The notes below the pieces were generated by a model. It worked only from the letters and a program-made list of their open reading frames with translations. It was not told the DNA's origin and searched no databases. Of a stretch of 64,000 nt of DNA, positions 23,057 through 31,079 are shown piece after piece. The first letter of the stretch is position 1. Each line of letters begins with the position of its first letter. The stretch is from contig JAZRJV010000038.1 in NCBI GenBank assembly GCA_045645985.1, positions 1 through 64,000 on the forward strand, written 5' to 3'. Source of the stretch: RGIG9060 sp045645985. GTDB taxonomy: Bacteria; Spirochaetota; Spirochaetia; Treponematales; Treponemataceae. Made by a program: the position numbers and the translations under genes.

Positions 23057-23668
23057 CTAAGAAATTGAAATATCACAGTTTGATTCCCCAAGCATTTCAC
23101 TTACTTCGTAGACTTTATTCCCCTCAATTTAGAATACAATTCCACCACCTAGACCTTACTCTCCAATGTTATATGATGATTCTACAGAACCAGATGACGA
23201 ATTAATATTATTTGTAAGTTTTTTTGCCATACTACTAAGTTTACTAAACAACTCATCAGTTCCACTGGTTCGTTCTGAAACTGTAGCTATAATTTCTACC
23301 GTATTTACATCCAACATTCTAAAAGTTGCAACCAAATTTCCTTTAAATGATATAAGTTGTCCTGTAATAACCATATTCGCATTCAAGGCTTTTCCTAATT
23401 GTGAAATTTTATCAGAATTTGACCGATCTGAACTTTGAAACTTCATTTCTTCAACTTCAATTACTTTATCAAAGTTTGATCTATCAACAACCTTTACCTT
23501 TCCTGTTGCAACAAGTTCAGAAATAAAAAGTTCTGTTATAGCTTCTGCTTCTGCACTGGAAACTGCACTACCTTTTATATCAAAAGTAAATACTGCTATC
23601 GGCTTTTGTGCAAACACTGTAGATGTAAAAGACAGTAACATCCCCAATACAATGAATAGTTTTTTCAA
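23057..23668 (-). pseudogene. Truncated paralogue of the CsgG/DUF1566 gene
   Basis: The first 170 codons (23156-23668) encode a signal peptide and CsgG-like domain closely similar to the neighbouring gene. The frame then meets TAA where the paralogue reads GDKGPGGG. Beyond the stop the same frame continues as GLGGGIVF, a second stop, then IEGNKVYEVS to a TAG at 23057-23059: a decayed and shortened DUF1566 domain. The 50 bp around the TTG start and AGGAGG site are almost identical to the paralogue, so this is a tandem duplication. The CsgG half may still be made. Confidence 0.7.
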
Positions 23669-25395
23669 TTTATTTTCCTCCTAAGGGTTGTGTTTTTGTT
23701 TTTTTCTTGCTTACACTCTTCTTCAGTTAAAAGTAATTGTTGCCACAATTTTTTTTCTGCAGAAAAATATAAACTTCTTTCATCCTCATTTTCTAAAACT
23801 TCTCTTGCTTTTCTAAATTTTTGAATCCCAACTAAATTATTGAAAAGTTTTCTTGCATTTGTATTTTCAAAACTACTTCCCGTTAAATGATCTCTATTTG
23901 AGTTAACCATTACAACTTCTACAACTTTTATTGGAATATTCTTTACTTTTCTTTCCAACTCATAAAAATTGATTACATGAAAAAAAGCTCCTCTTAAAAG
24001 AACTTCTTCTTCATCCTTAAACACAGACAAATTCTCTATTGGAACTGCACATATACTTGAAACCACAGAATCTGGATAAAAGGAATGATAAAAATCCAAA
24101 AAATCTCTATCTAAGTTCGAAACATGGATTTTAAATAAAACAGGAATTTGTTTTTTTATATCTTCATCAGAAAATTGTTGATTTTCTAAAAATTCAAAAG
24201 CAACATTAATATTTTTGCTACTAGACATTAAACTTAAAGGAATACCTATTCCCCTTTTTTCAACTGGCAACTGTAGTAAAGCCTTAAAACTTTCAACTAT
24301 ATCTTCAGTAAAATAACAACCTCTGTATACAACATCTTCAAAATTTTTAGCTTCATTATTCTTAAGATGAATATAATTGAAAAGTTCAATATTTATATAC
24401 TCCAAAAGAAAGGTTGCCATATCGTATTGTTCTTCATTAATATTTTCACATCTAAACACAGTATTCATTAATGAAAATATCTTCTCATAACCCTCTTGTG
24501 AGGTGTATGTTTTTATAAATGAAAAATCTTCACAGGATTTATTTTTATCTACATCGCACCATGTTTTGTCTAAAACATCTTGTTCTCTTAAATCAATAAC
24601 AGAACAGAGTTTTTTTATATAATTTTTTCGATATTCTAATTCATTCCAATTTTTACGAACATTTATCAAATGTGTTCGCATTTGGTTCATTCTTTCAGAT
24701 ACATTATCAGCAACATAAAAATTTGGGTTAATATTTTTCAAATCATCTTCATTGAAAAGTATATTTGAAGCATCTATATCACCATAACGGTTATATCTAG
24801 AATTCAAAGTAAATCCCACCACATCTTCAATTGACTTTTTATCAGCAAAAGATTTTTTTGCAGTTTTCTGCATTTTTTTTATATATTTTTTTGGTTGCAA
24901 AAGAGAAAAAACGGAAGAAGTAAATCGTCTTTGTAATTCCATTAATCTTTGACTAGAACTTTGCTCTGATTGCATCAAATTATAATATTCCACAAGATAA
25001 TCAAGAACATGACATCTATAACCTTGATATGCAGGTAACTTTTCTTTTCCAAATCCATCACCTATATCAATATTTGGAAAAAAGAATCTACCTTCTTCTA
25101 TCAATGCTGATAATTCTGCTAATAGTTCGTTTTTTTTTGAAGATTCAACAATTTCAAGAAATTTTAGATTTTCAATACAACGGTTATACCATAATAAAAT
25201 TTCTTTTCTGTATTCAGATTCAGTTGAGACTATTTTAAATTTTCTATCAATAACGGTAACAATTAATGCGACAAAACTAATTAAAATTGCACATAAACTA
25301 TAAATATCAATTTCCAAATCTTTTATCTTCCTTTCTCTTCTGTGACAAACACCAAGCAGAATCACAATAATGATTATCATTTCACAATAACACAT
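23665..25395 (-). CDS. Membrane-anchored protein with putative ADP-ribosyltransferase domain
   Basis: About 576 residues. An N-terminal helix (LCAILISFVALIVTVI) anchors the protein; a long, mostly helical region follows. Residues about 355-485 fit an R-S-E mono-ADP-ribosyltransferase: VYRGCYF supplies the Arg, PLSLMSSSKNINVAFEF the Ser-containing strand, and FKDEEEVLLRGAFFHV the ExE motif with the typical VLL-x-x-G continuation. Targets are unknown; a toxin or defence effector is inferred. The start is uncertain: ATG at 25395 or 25380, or TTG at 25317 with AGGAAG upstream; the 25422 ATG lies upstream of the predicted transcript start. The TGA overlaps the next gene's TTG start. Confidence 0.6.
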   Translation of the reverse strand: MCYCEMIIIIVILLGVCHRRERKIKDLEIDIYSLCAILISFVALIVTVIDRKFKIVSTESEYRKEILLWYNRCIENLKFLEIVESSKKNELLAELSALIEEGRFFFPNIDIGDGFGKEKLPAYQGYRCHVLDYLVEYYNLMQSEQSSSQRLMELQRRFTSSVFSLLQPKKYIKKMQKTAKKSFADKKSIEDVVGFTLNSRYNRYGDIDASNILFNEDDLKNINPNFYVADNVSERMNQMRTHLINVRKNWNELEYRKNYIKKLCSVIDLREQDVLDKTWCDVDKNKSCEDFSFIKTYTSQEGYEKIFSLMNTVFRCENINEEQYDMATFLLEYINIELFNYIHLKNNEAKNFEDVVYRGCYFTEDIVESFKALLQLPVEKRGIGIPLSLMSSSKNINVAFEFLENQQFSDEDIKKQIPVLFKIHVSNLDRDFLDFYHSFYPDSVVSSICAVPIENLSVFKDEEEVLLRGAFFHVINFYELERKVKNIPIKVVEVVMVNSNRDHLTGSSFENTNARKLFNNLVGIQKFRKAREVLENEDERSLYFSAEKKLWQQLLLTEEECKQEKNKNTTLRRKIN

Positions 25396-25461
25396 TTGTG
25401 TTAATTTATTATACTGACACAATATTGTTTTGTCAAACCCACTTCTAACACAATTGTGTTA
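25388..25461. promoter_or_regulatory. Three palindromic operators between the ADP-ribosyltransferase and XRE genes
   Basis: TAACACATTTGTGTTA (25388-25403, one central mismatch), the centre ACAATATTGT within TGACA/TGTCA flanks (about 25414-25434), and TAACACAATTGTGTTA (25446-25461, perfect) are related dyads. The left one overlaps the predicted transcript start of the ADP-ribosyltransferase gene, the middle one lies in its promoter spacer, and the right one overlaps the XRE promoter. This resembles a lambda-type triple-operator switch. Confidence 0.7.
25408..25436 (-). promoter_or_regulatory. Promoter of the ADP-ribosyltransferase gene
   Basis: A perfect TTGACA (25436-25431), 17-bp spacer and perfect TATAAT (25413-25408) on the minus strand. 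It is a strong promoter covered by operator palindromes, as expected for a gene normally kept silent. Confidence 0.75.
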
Positions 25462-25471
25462 ATCTACAAGT

Positions 25472-25843
25472 ATGAATTTTTGGGAAACAGTTGACTGGGA
25501 GCGTGAATATAAAAATATTTCTAGAAAAGAATTAGCATATAAAGCTGGATTTTCATTAAATTGTATATCTACAGGCATCGCTCGTGGTAGCATTCCTGCA
25601 GCAGATGTAGCTTATAGAATTGCAAAAGTTCTTGGAGTTTCAGTAGAATATTTACTTTTGGGTGGAGAAACTAAAAATCAACCAATAGACAAAGAAAATT
25701 CAATAAAAGATATAGACATAATAGAAAGAAGTAAAAAATACACAAAAAATTACGAATTAATAGAAAACTTTGATAAATTACCAGAAGAAATCAAAAAAAC
25801 TTTAAACAAATTAATAGAAGAAATCTCAGAACAAAAAGCGTAA
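25472..25843 (+). CDS. XRE-family (CI-like) transcriptional regulator
   Basis: A 123-residue DNA-binding protein. The helix-turn-helix lies in SRKELAYKAGFSLNCIS, followed by GSIPAADVAYRIAKVLGVSV, typical of lambda-repressor-like domains. The C-terminal 50 residues are charged and helical, probably for dimerisation; there is no LexA-type protease domain. It is divergently transcribed from the ADP-ribosyltransferase gene and probably represses both genes through the three palindromes. A weak -10 (TAATCT, 25460-25465) ends six bases before the ATG; no good -35 is seen. Confidence 0.85.
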   Translation: MNFWETVDWEREYKNISRKELAYKAGFSLNCISTGIARGSIPAADVAYRIAKVLGVSVEYLLLGGETKNQPIDKENSIKDIDIIERSKKYTKNYELIENFDKLPEEIKKTLNKLIEEISEQKA

Positions 25844-25869
25844 GCCAAAATTAACACAGAACTACATTG

Positions 25870-26152
25870 CCCCATTACCCCACTGCGTAAAGTTCACAAA
25901 GACAACAAGTGCAGAAAAATAGGCGTAGACTCAAATTGGCACAAAGATTTCCCCCACACGCAACCAGCCCCTTCCTACCCAACTGCGTAAAGTTCACAAA
26001 ACCACAATAAATGCAGAAAGGACTTTCCTAAAAAGATTTATACACACATTTTGTAAAAAATGCGTAGACTTAAATTGACACATGAAATTTGCTCCCACAC
26101 ACAACCAGCCCCTTCCTACCCCACTGCGTAAAGTTTACAAAGACAACAAGTG
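25870..26152. repeat. Tandem half-copies of the palindromic repeat
   Basis: Read on the minus strand, three units each contain TTCTGCAxTTxTTGT, then AACTTTACGCAGT, then GGTAGGAAGGGGCTGGTTG (the unit farthest from the palindrome diverges), and, in each interval between units, a copy of the palindrome's right inner arm (CAATTTGAGTCTACGC or CAATTTAAGTCTACGC). They flank the intact copy at 26153-26253. No gene is supported in 25844-26275. Confidence 0.65.
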
Positions 26153-26253
26153 CAGAAAAATAGGCGTAGGCTCAAATTGGCACAGCGAAGCCTTGACGAA
26201 CGAAGTGAGGAACCGCGAGCTGGGACAATTTTAGGCGAGAGCCTATTTTTCTG
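26153..26253. repeat. Large covarying palindromic repeat, copy 4 (inverted)
   Basis: Outer arms CAGAAAAATAGGC (26153-26165) and GCCTATTTTTCTG (26241-26253) pair perfectly over 13 bp. On the minus strand the inner order is TCTC, AAAATTG, a bulge, CAGC, loop, GCTG, bulge, CAATTT, TAC: the layout of copies 1-3. The loop is the most divergent of the four but keeps CAAGGCTTCG. Confidence 0.7.
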
Positions 26254-26275
26254 GTCTAATTTACCTTTGTAAAAT

Positions 26276-27928
26276 TTACAAAGACTTTACTATGCCAAAC
26301 ACACAGTCCCCAGCTTTTTCAAGATGGCGAACAATGTCGATATAGTGCAACTCGCTTTTAACATCTTTTCCTTCTTGGATTCTGTAACGAGCAAGTTTTT
26401 TAAGTTCCCGTTTAGTTTTATCGATGTTATTTTCCATTTCAACAGAAAGTTGTCGTTCTTGGGAAGTCAACCCGATAGCCAAGTGCTGATTTACATAATC
26501 AAAGAAGTCTTTTACTTGATTCATATATGGTAAAAGTTTTTCGTAAGAAGATGATTTGTGATTTGAATTTTCCAAAATGTATTTTTTTAATTTATACAAA
26601 ATTGTTGCACATTCATCACTTAAATCTTCCACGCTGTTTGTAACTTGCAAGAGTTTTTCAATTTTCTTTTGAATAGGACTGTCTGTATCAGCCATGTGGA
26701 AACATTCCATCAAGAAATTTGAAATTGCTTCATTCATTTCATCGATGTAAGCTTCAGCTTTTATAAGTTGCTCGTAATCTTCTTCTGTAGTTTTTTCGTC
26801 ATATCCAACTAAAGCATCATGAACTGTATCCAACATTGACATTACTTTTGCAGTCATTCTTGAAATTTCGCGTTCAATTTGAACAACATAAACATCAATT
26901 GTATTTTGCTTTTTAGTGATGATAACTGGAACTTTGTAATGTTCTTCTTCAGAAACTGGTGGTTCTTTTATCAATTTTGTTACAAGAGCTGCAATTTGAT
27001 TAACAAAAGGAAGGAATACGATTGCAGAACAAACATTAAAAACTGTATGCAACATAGCAATATGAGTTGTAATATTTGCTTCTGGAACATTTGGAACGAT
27101 AAAATCAACTAAGTTAAGCAAAGGTTTTAAGAAAATGATTGCTAAAATAGTTCCACAAATATTGAATAAAACGTGAACTAAGGCTGTGCGTTTTGCATTT
27201 GTAGTTGCACCTAAAGAAGCAAGAATCGCATCAATTGTTGTACCGATGTTACTTCCTAAAACTAGCGCTGCAGAAAATTCCCAAGTAAGTAAGCCGTTTG
27301 CAGCCATTGTTAAAACGATTGCAGTAAAAGCACTAGATGAGTGAATTAAAGCAGTTAAGCCTGTTCCAATTAAAACTCCAAGGATGATTCCAAAAAATCC
27401 GTAGTTTGAAATTATGTTTATAAATCCAACTGACTCAGGGCTTAAAGTTAAAGTATCTCCAAGTAAATCAAGACCAAGGAACAAAAGTCCAAAACCCACA
27501 ATCATATCGCCAAAATCTTTTAGTTTGGATTTTTTCATTCCGTTCATAAAAAAACCAATTCCAATTAAAGGAATTGCAACAACAGAAATTTTAAATGAAA
27601 ATCCTAAAAGCGAAACAATCCAAGCGGTTACTGTTGTACCGATATTTGCACCAAAGATAATTCCGATAGCTTGTGTTAAACTCAAAATCTGTGCATTTAC
27701 AAAACTTACAACCATAACAGTTGTTGCACTTGATGATTGAATAACACCAGTAACAAAAAGACCTGTAAGCAATGCTGTAAATCGATTTCCAGAAACTACA
27801 CTTAAAAGTTTTTGTAGTTTATCACCAGCACCCTTTTGAATACCAGCACTTAATAAATCCATTCCCCAGAGCAATAAAGCAAGGGCACCAACAAAATTAA
27901 AAATCGAAGTAACTACAGATAAAATCAT
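26276..27928 (-). CDS. Na/Pi cotransporter family protein with PhoU-like C-terminus
   Basis: Membrane protein of 550 residues of the NptA/YjbB (SLC34-like) family, importing phosphate with sodium. The two inverted transport repeats carry GVIQSSSATTVMVVSF and TALIHSSSAFTAIVLTM. About nine membrane helices occupy residues 1-320. The last 200 residues are helical and PhoU-like (EREISRMTAKVMSMLD). GGAG lies before the ATG. It is monocistronic and convergent with the XRE gene. Confidence 0.9.
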   Translation of the reverse strand: MILSVVTSIFNFVGALALLLWGMDLLSAGIQKGAGDKLQKLLSVVSGNRFTALLTGLFVTGVIQSSSATTVMVVSFVNAQILSLTQAIGIIFGANIGTTVTAWIVSLLGFSFKISVVAIPLIGIGFFMNGMKKSKLKDFGDMIVGFGLLFLGLDLLGDTLTLSPESVGFINIISNYGFFGIILGVLIGTGLTALIHSSSAFTAIVLTMAANGLLTWEFSAALVLGSNIGTTIDAILASLGATTNAKRTALVHVLFNICGTILAIIFLKPLLNLVDFIVPNVPEANITTHIAMLHTVFNVCSAIVFLPFVNQIAALVTKLIKEPPVSEEEHYKVPVIITKKQNTIDVYVVQIEREISRMTAKVMSMLDTVHDALVGYDEKTTEEDYEQLIKAEAYIDEMNEAISNFLMECFHMADTDSPIQKKIEKLLQVTNSVEDLSDECATILYKLKKYILENSNHKSSSYEKLLPYMNQVKDFFDYVNQHLAIGLTSQERQLSVEMENNIDKTKRELKKLARYRIQEGKDVKSELHYIDIVRHLEKAGDCVFGIVKSL

Positions 27929-28044
27929 CTTTGCTCCATTTTAGTTGTTTCGTTTTAGAAAATGTCTAAATTTTTACACTGTGAATGTATTTTATTTTAT
28001 AGTAAAAATCAAGGGGGAAAATAAACTTTTTTTTAAGGATTTAC

Positions 28045-28090
28045 AAAAAAAATCCCCAACGAAGATGTTTTTACAACTCCGTCGGGGGAT
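28045..28090 (-). terminator. Terminator of the second variable lipoprotein gene
   Basis: On the minus strand ATCCCCCGACGGAG pairs imperfectly with CTTCGTTGGGGAT and is followed by seven or eight T. It is closely similar to the terminator at 6533-6575. Confidence 0.75.
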
Positions 28091-28113
28091 AAAGATTTTA
28101 TGCTAAGAATAAA

Positions 28114-29739
28114 TTATTCTGTCGTTGCTGAACGAACAACACGGAATCCAATAGCTTGGTCGCGGCTGAAAGGGGCACAGTCGACACGGGCCGAAACAGA
28201 CGAATAATGAGCGATGTTGCTCCAACAACCACCGTGGTAGACGCGACTCGAACCCGACAAAGCACCAGTTGGGTCAGATTCGATTCCCTTACTTATACTA
28301 CTATATAAATCATAGCACCACTCATGTACATTCCCACTCATATCGTATAGTCCTAGTCTGTTTGCTGCTTTTTTTCCTACTTCGTGTGTTCCTTTTCCTT
28401 CTACCTCCGTTGTTTGCTTATCTTCAGTTGTAGCTCCTGTTTTATTATTGTAGCAATACCATCCTACACAATCTAAACCTGCATTTATTGATTTCTTATA
28501 AGAAACACCTTCTGCTGTAGGAGCACCACTAAATGTATAATTCCAATCTACTTTTGTTGGGTCTCCACCACGGGCTGCGTATTCCCATTCGGCTTCTGTT
28601 GGTAAGCGATAACCTGTTGCATCATCTTTTAATGTTACAGTTGCTTCATATACATAATAATCTGTTGTACCTGAAATTTTTTTTATAGTTGTTACTTCAA
28701 TATTGTATACTGGTGTTAATCCTTCTTTTGTACTTAAGGCATTACAATACCATACTGCATCATACCAACTTACTCCTTCTACAGGGCGTTTTGTTTGTTC
28801 ATCGCCTTCAAATAATGTGTGACTTGTACTCTCTTTTTTACAGTATGATGGATCACTGGCTAATGTGTATTCTGTTCCATCGACAGTAACTTTTTGACCT
28901 TGCATTACACTTGCGTATTCTTCCTGGGTTACTTCGTATTTTCCCATGTAAAAATCACTTAAGGTTACTGTTCTGCCTTCTATAAATACACCTGCATAAT
29001 TATTTTCATTTTTAGCTCCTTCTATTGTGCCACCAAGTACAAAAACAAAGCCTTTTGGTAAACCGCATTCACATATTCCGTCTGTATAAGAGTGTTCTGC
29101 TACATCTTGTTTTACACCACAAATACAAGCGTGCCAGTGGTATGTTTCATTCATTTCCCATTCCGTTGCAAAAGTATGTTCTGCTTTTTCACTTACTACA
29201 TCACAACCACAAGTTGCCCATTTCCAGTGATGAGTTGCGTTATTACTCCAATTTTCTGCAAAAGTATGCGCATGTAGTTCAAAATCAAAATCTATACCAT
29301 CACTTACCTTATTTAAAACTAAATGTACTTTGTTATCAGTTGCTTTGATTTTTATAACTTCACTTTTTCCAGCGTAAAGAGGTTTTTCGGATTTTCCTTG
29401 GTAGAGTTTTGCAACAAAAATTACATTTACTCCCACTTCAATATTCATAGTAACTTTTACAATTCCATTTGCATTAACTTTATTTTCTATTTTTGTAATT
29501 AATGGCAAGTTTTCAATTTCACTTCCATTTCTATATGAAAATGCATTATATGCAAAAAGTTTTAAGATATATTCAGAATTTTGTGAAGTTTCGTTTCTGG
29601 AAGTTTTTAGGATTTTTGATAAATCCAAATTGAAAGTAATTGTTGCAGAATTTGAATTATTTAAATCTTGGCAACTTGTAATTCCAAACAAAATTCCTAC
29701 TAAAATTAAAGCAATAAAAACAAAAATCTTTGATTTCAT
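28114..29739 (-). CDS. SUMF1/C-type-lectin-fold lipoprotein (TvpA-like), putative phase-variable and DGR-target surface protein 2
   Basis: Close paralogue of the gene at 6601, about 541 residues. It has a lipobox (ITSC), a homologous N-terminal beta region, Cys/His modules (CGCD, CICGV, CECG) and the SUMF1-like domain with FYMGKYEVTQEEYASVM, GYRLPTEAEWEYAARGG and LGLYDMSGNVHEWCYD. The C-terminal hypervariable segment differs almost completely from that of paralogue 1 although the rest of the domain is nearly identical. The start at 29739 follows TTGGAG. It is probably displayed on the outer surface as a ligand-binding protein; no partner is visible nearby. Confidence 0.82.
   Translation of the reverse strand: MKSKIFVFIALILVGILFGITSCQDLNNSNSATITFNLDLSKILKTSRNETSQNSEYILKLFAYNAFSYRNGSEIENLPLITKIENKVNANGIVKVTMNIEVGVNVIFVAKLYQGKSEKPLYAGKSEVIKIKATDNKVHLVLNKVSDGIDFDFELHAHTFAENWSNNATHHWKWATCGCDVVSEKAEHTFATEWEMNETYHWHACICGVKQDVAEHSYTDGICECGLPKGFVFVLGGTIEGAKNENNYAGVFIEGRTVTLSDFYMGKYEVTQEEYASVMQGQKVTVDGTEYTLASDPSYCKKESTSHTLFEGDEQTKRPVEGVSWYDAVWYCNALSTKEGLTPVYNIEVTTIKKISGTTDYYVYEATVTLKDDATGYRLPTEAEWEYAARGGDPTKVDWNYTFSGAPTAEGVSYKKSINAGLDCVGWYCYNNKTGATTEDKQTTEVEGKGTHEVGKKAANRLGLYDMSGNVHEWCYDLYSSISKGIESDPTGALSGSSRVYHGGCWSNIAHYSSVSARVDCAPFSRDQAIGFRVVRSATTE
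28126..28245 (-). other. Putative DGR variable region of lipoprotein 2
   Basis: Coding segment from RVYHGG to GFRVVRSA, GC-rich (codons CGC, GTC, AGC, TCG, GCC) in an AT-rich gene. It has the same 26-codon length between GG and GFR as paralogue 1. Its 3' end TTCCGTGTTGT, then CGTTCAGCA, is shared with paralogue 1 and would correspond to the conserved anchor at the end of a variable region. Confidence 0.55.
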
Positions 29740-29778
29740 AAAACACTCCAACAGTTAAAACATTTCACACTAAATTTC

Positions 29779-29807
29779 AGTATAAAGTAATTTACCCCCC
29801 CCGTCAA
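29779..29807 (-). promoter_or_regulatory. Promoter with poly-G spacer, lipoprotein 2
   Basis: TTGACG (29807-29802) and TATACT (29784-29779) on the minus strand are 17 bp apart. A run of eight G (29802-29795) begins at the last base of the -35 and fills the first part of the spacer. Confidence 0.8.
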
Positions 29808-29872
29808 GTATGCAATAACAATATTGCAAGTTTGTTCCGTCATTCTGAACTTGATTCAGCATAACAAAACTT

Positions 29873-29901
29873 TTGCATATTTTTTCAATCTTTGGTATAA
29901 T
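29873..29901 (+). promoter_or_regulatory. Promoter of the RRM protein, apparently leaderless
   Basis: TTGCAT (29873-29878), 17 bp, a perfect TATAAT (29896-29901), six bases, then the ATG at 29908 with no ribosome-binding site. Confidence 0.65.
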
Positions 29902-29907
29902 CATCGT

Positions 29908-30195
29908 ATGAAACGAATTTACATTGGAAATATGAATTTTTCTACATCCGAAGAAAGTATCAAAAATCTTTTTTCAAAATATGGCACAGTTGATTCTGTA
30001 GAAATCATCAAGGATAAATACACAGAGCAGTCAAAGGGATTTGGTTTTGTTGAAATGACAGATGATGCAGAAGCACAAAAAGCAATTTCCGCTCTTAACG
30101 GAACAGATTTTGAAGGTCGCCGAATTAGAGTTAATTTTGCACAAGAAATGCCACCTCGTAATAACGCAAGAAATTTTCTTAAAAAGCGTTCTTAA
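29908..30195 (+). CDS. RRM-type RNA-binding protein
   Basis: A single RNA-recognition motif of 95 residues. RNP2 is IYIGNMNF at the N-terminus and RNP1 is KGFGFVEM in the middle, with NGTDFEGRRIRVNFAQE closing the domain. The tail is short and basic with no Gly-rich extension. Such proteins in cyanobacteria and other bacteria act as RNA chaperones. An upstream in-frame ATG at 29824 lies before the promoter and was rejected. Confidence 0.92.
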   Translation: MKRIYIGNMNFSTSEESIKNLFSKYGTVDSVEIIKDKYTEQSKGFGFVEMTDDAEAQKAISALNGTDFEGRRIRVNFAQEMPPRNNARNFLKKRS

Positions 30196-30203
30196 AAAAA
30201 ACG

Positions 30204-31070
30204 ATGATAAAAAATCCTTATCTTAATCAAGATTTTTTGGAATTTTTACAACCTCAAACCAATCGATTAGAGTGGATACAAAAATCACTTTTATCGGAAG
30301 GAATAGATTCTTGCGTTTTTCAAATTGGGGAACAAAATCATATTTATGTAAAGTTTCCCCTTTCTTGCTACAATCCACTTTTTAAGATAAAAACAATTTT
30401 AGTTCATTATGATAGAATTGGAATTGGTGCAAATGACAATAGCGCTGCAGTTTACCAAGTAATAAAATGGGCATCTCGTCTTAATTCTCAACTTGAGCCA
30501 CACAATATTCGTATCATTTTTACAGATGGCGAAGAAATCGGATTTAATACAGAAAATAAAAATTTTCAAGGCGCATTAGGAATTGCGGCAATTTTTAAGC
30601 GACTTGGAATTACAAAAGATGATGTTTACACAATCGACAGTTGCGGTCGTGGCGAAGTTCTTGTGATTTCATCAACAGGTAAAGATTCTGCATCTAAAGA
30701 GTTAGCAAATCGTTTTAAAGTTCTTTATGAAAATACTATACAACTTGCAAAAAAAACTTGTAAAGAAAGTTGGATTACAATTCCAGTTCCTTATGGTGAT
30801 AACGCAGGTTTTATGGCACTGGGAATTCCTGCTGTAGCAATTACACTTCTTCCAAAAGATGAAGCAACTTCATATATGAGAGAGTTGCAAAAACACAATA
30901 AAATTTATCAAAACATTTTGAATCGGGACGAAGAAGTTGCTAATATCCTTCCAGAAACATGGAAGATGATGCACACAGACCAAGATTCCGTAGAAAATCT
31001 TACTCCAGAATCTTGGCTTGTTATGGAAAAATTTTTAGATGCTCTTGCTAAAGAAAAATCTCTAGCGTAA
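30204..31070 (+). CDS. M28-family zinc peptidase-like protein
   Basis: A 288-residue cytoplasmic protein with the co-catalytic metallopeptidase pattern: VHYDRIGIGANDNSAAV supplies the first His/Asp and the bridging Asp, FTDGEEIGF the Glu pair, TIDSCGRG the next Asp. VPYGDNAGFMALGIPAVAIT resembles the end of the M28 domain, and MHTDQDSVENL supplies the final His. Substrates are likely peptides, by family. It starts eight bases after the RRM gene, so the two are probably cotranscribed, though its ribosome-binding site is weak. Confidence 0.8.
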   Translation: MIKNPYLNQDFLEFLQPQTNRLEWIQKSLLSEGIDSCVFQIGEQNHIYVKFPLSCYNPLFKIKTILVHYDRIGIGANDNSAAVYQVIKWASRLNSQLEPHNIRIIFTDGEEIGFNTENKNFQGALGIAAIFKRLGITKDDVYTIDSCGRGEVLVISSTGKDSASKELANRFKVLYENTIQLAKKTCKESWITIPVPYGDNAGFMALGIPAVAITLLPKDEATSYMRELQKHNKIYQNILNRDEEVANILPETWKMMHTDQDSVENLTPESWLVMEKFLDALAKEKSLA

Positions 31071-31079
31071 TTTCAAAAA

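Noticed and set aside
25870..26253. Possible CRISPR array
   Set aside because: Units are about 85-140 bp with partly conserved intervening sequence and a large palindrome; repeats are not 24-40 bp with unique equal-length spacers, and no cas gene is present.
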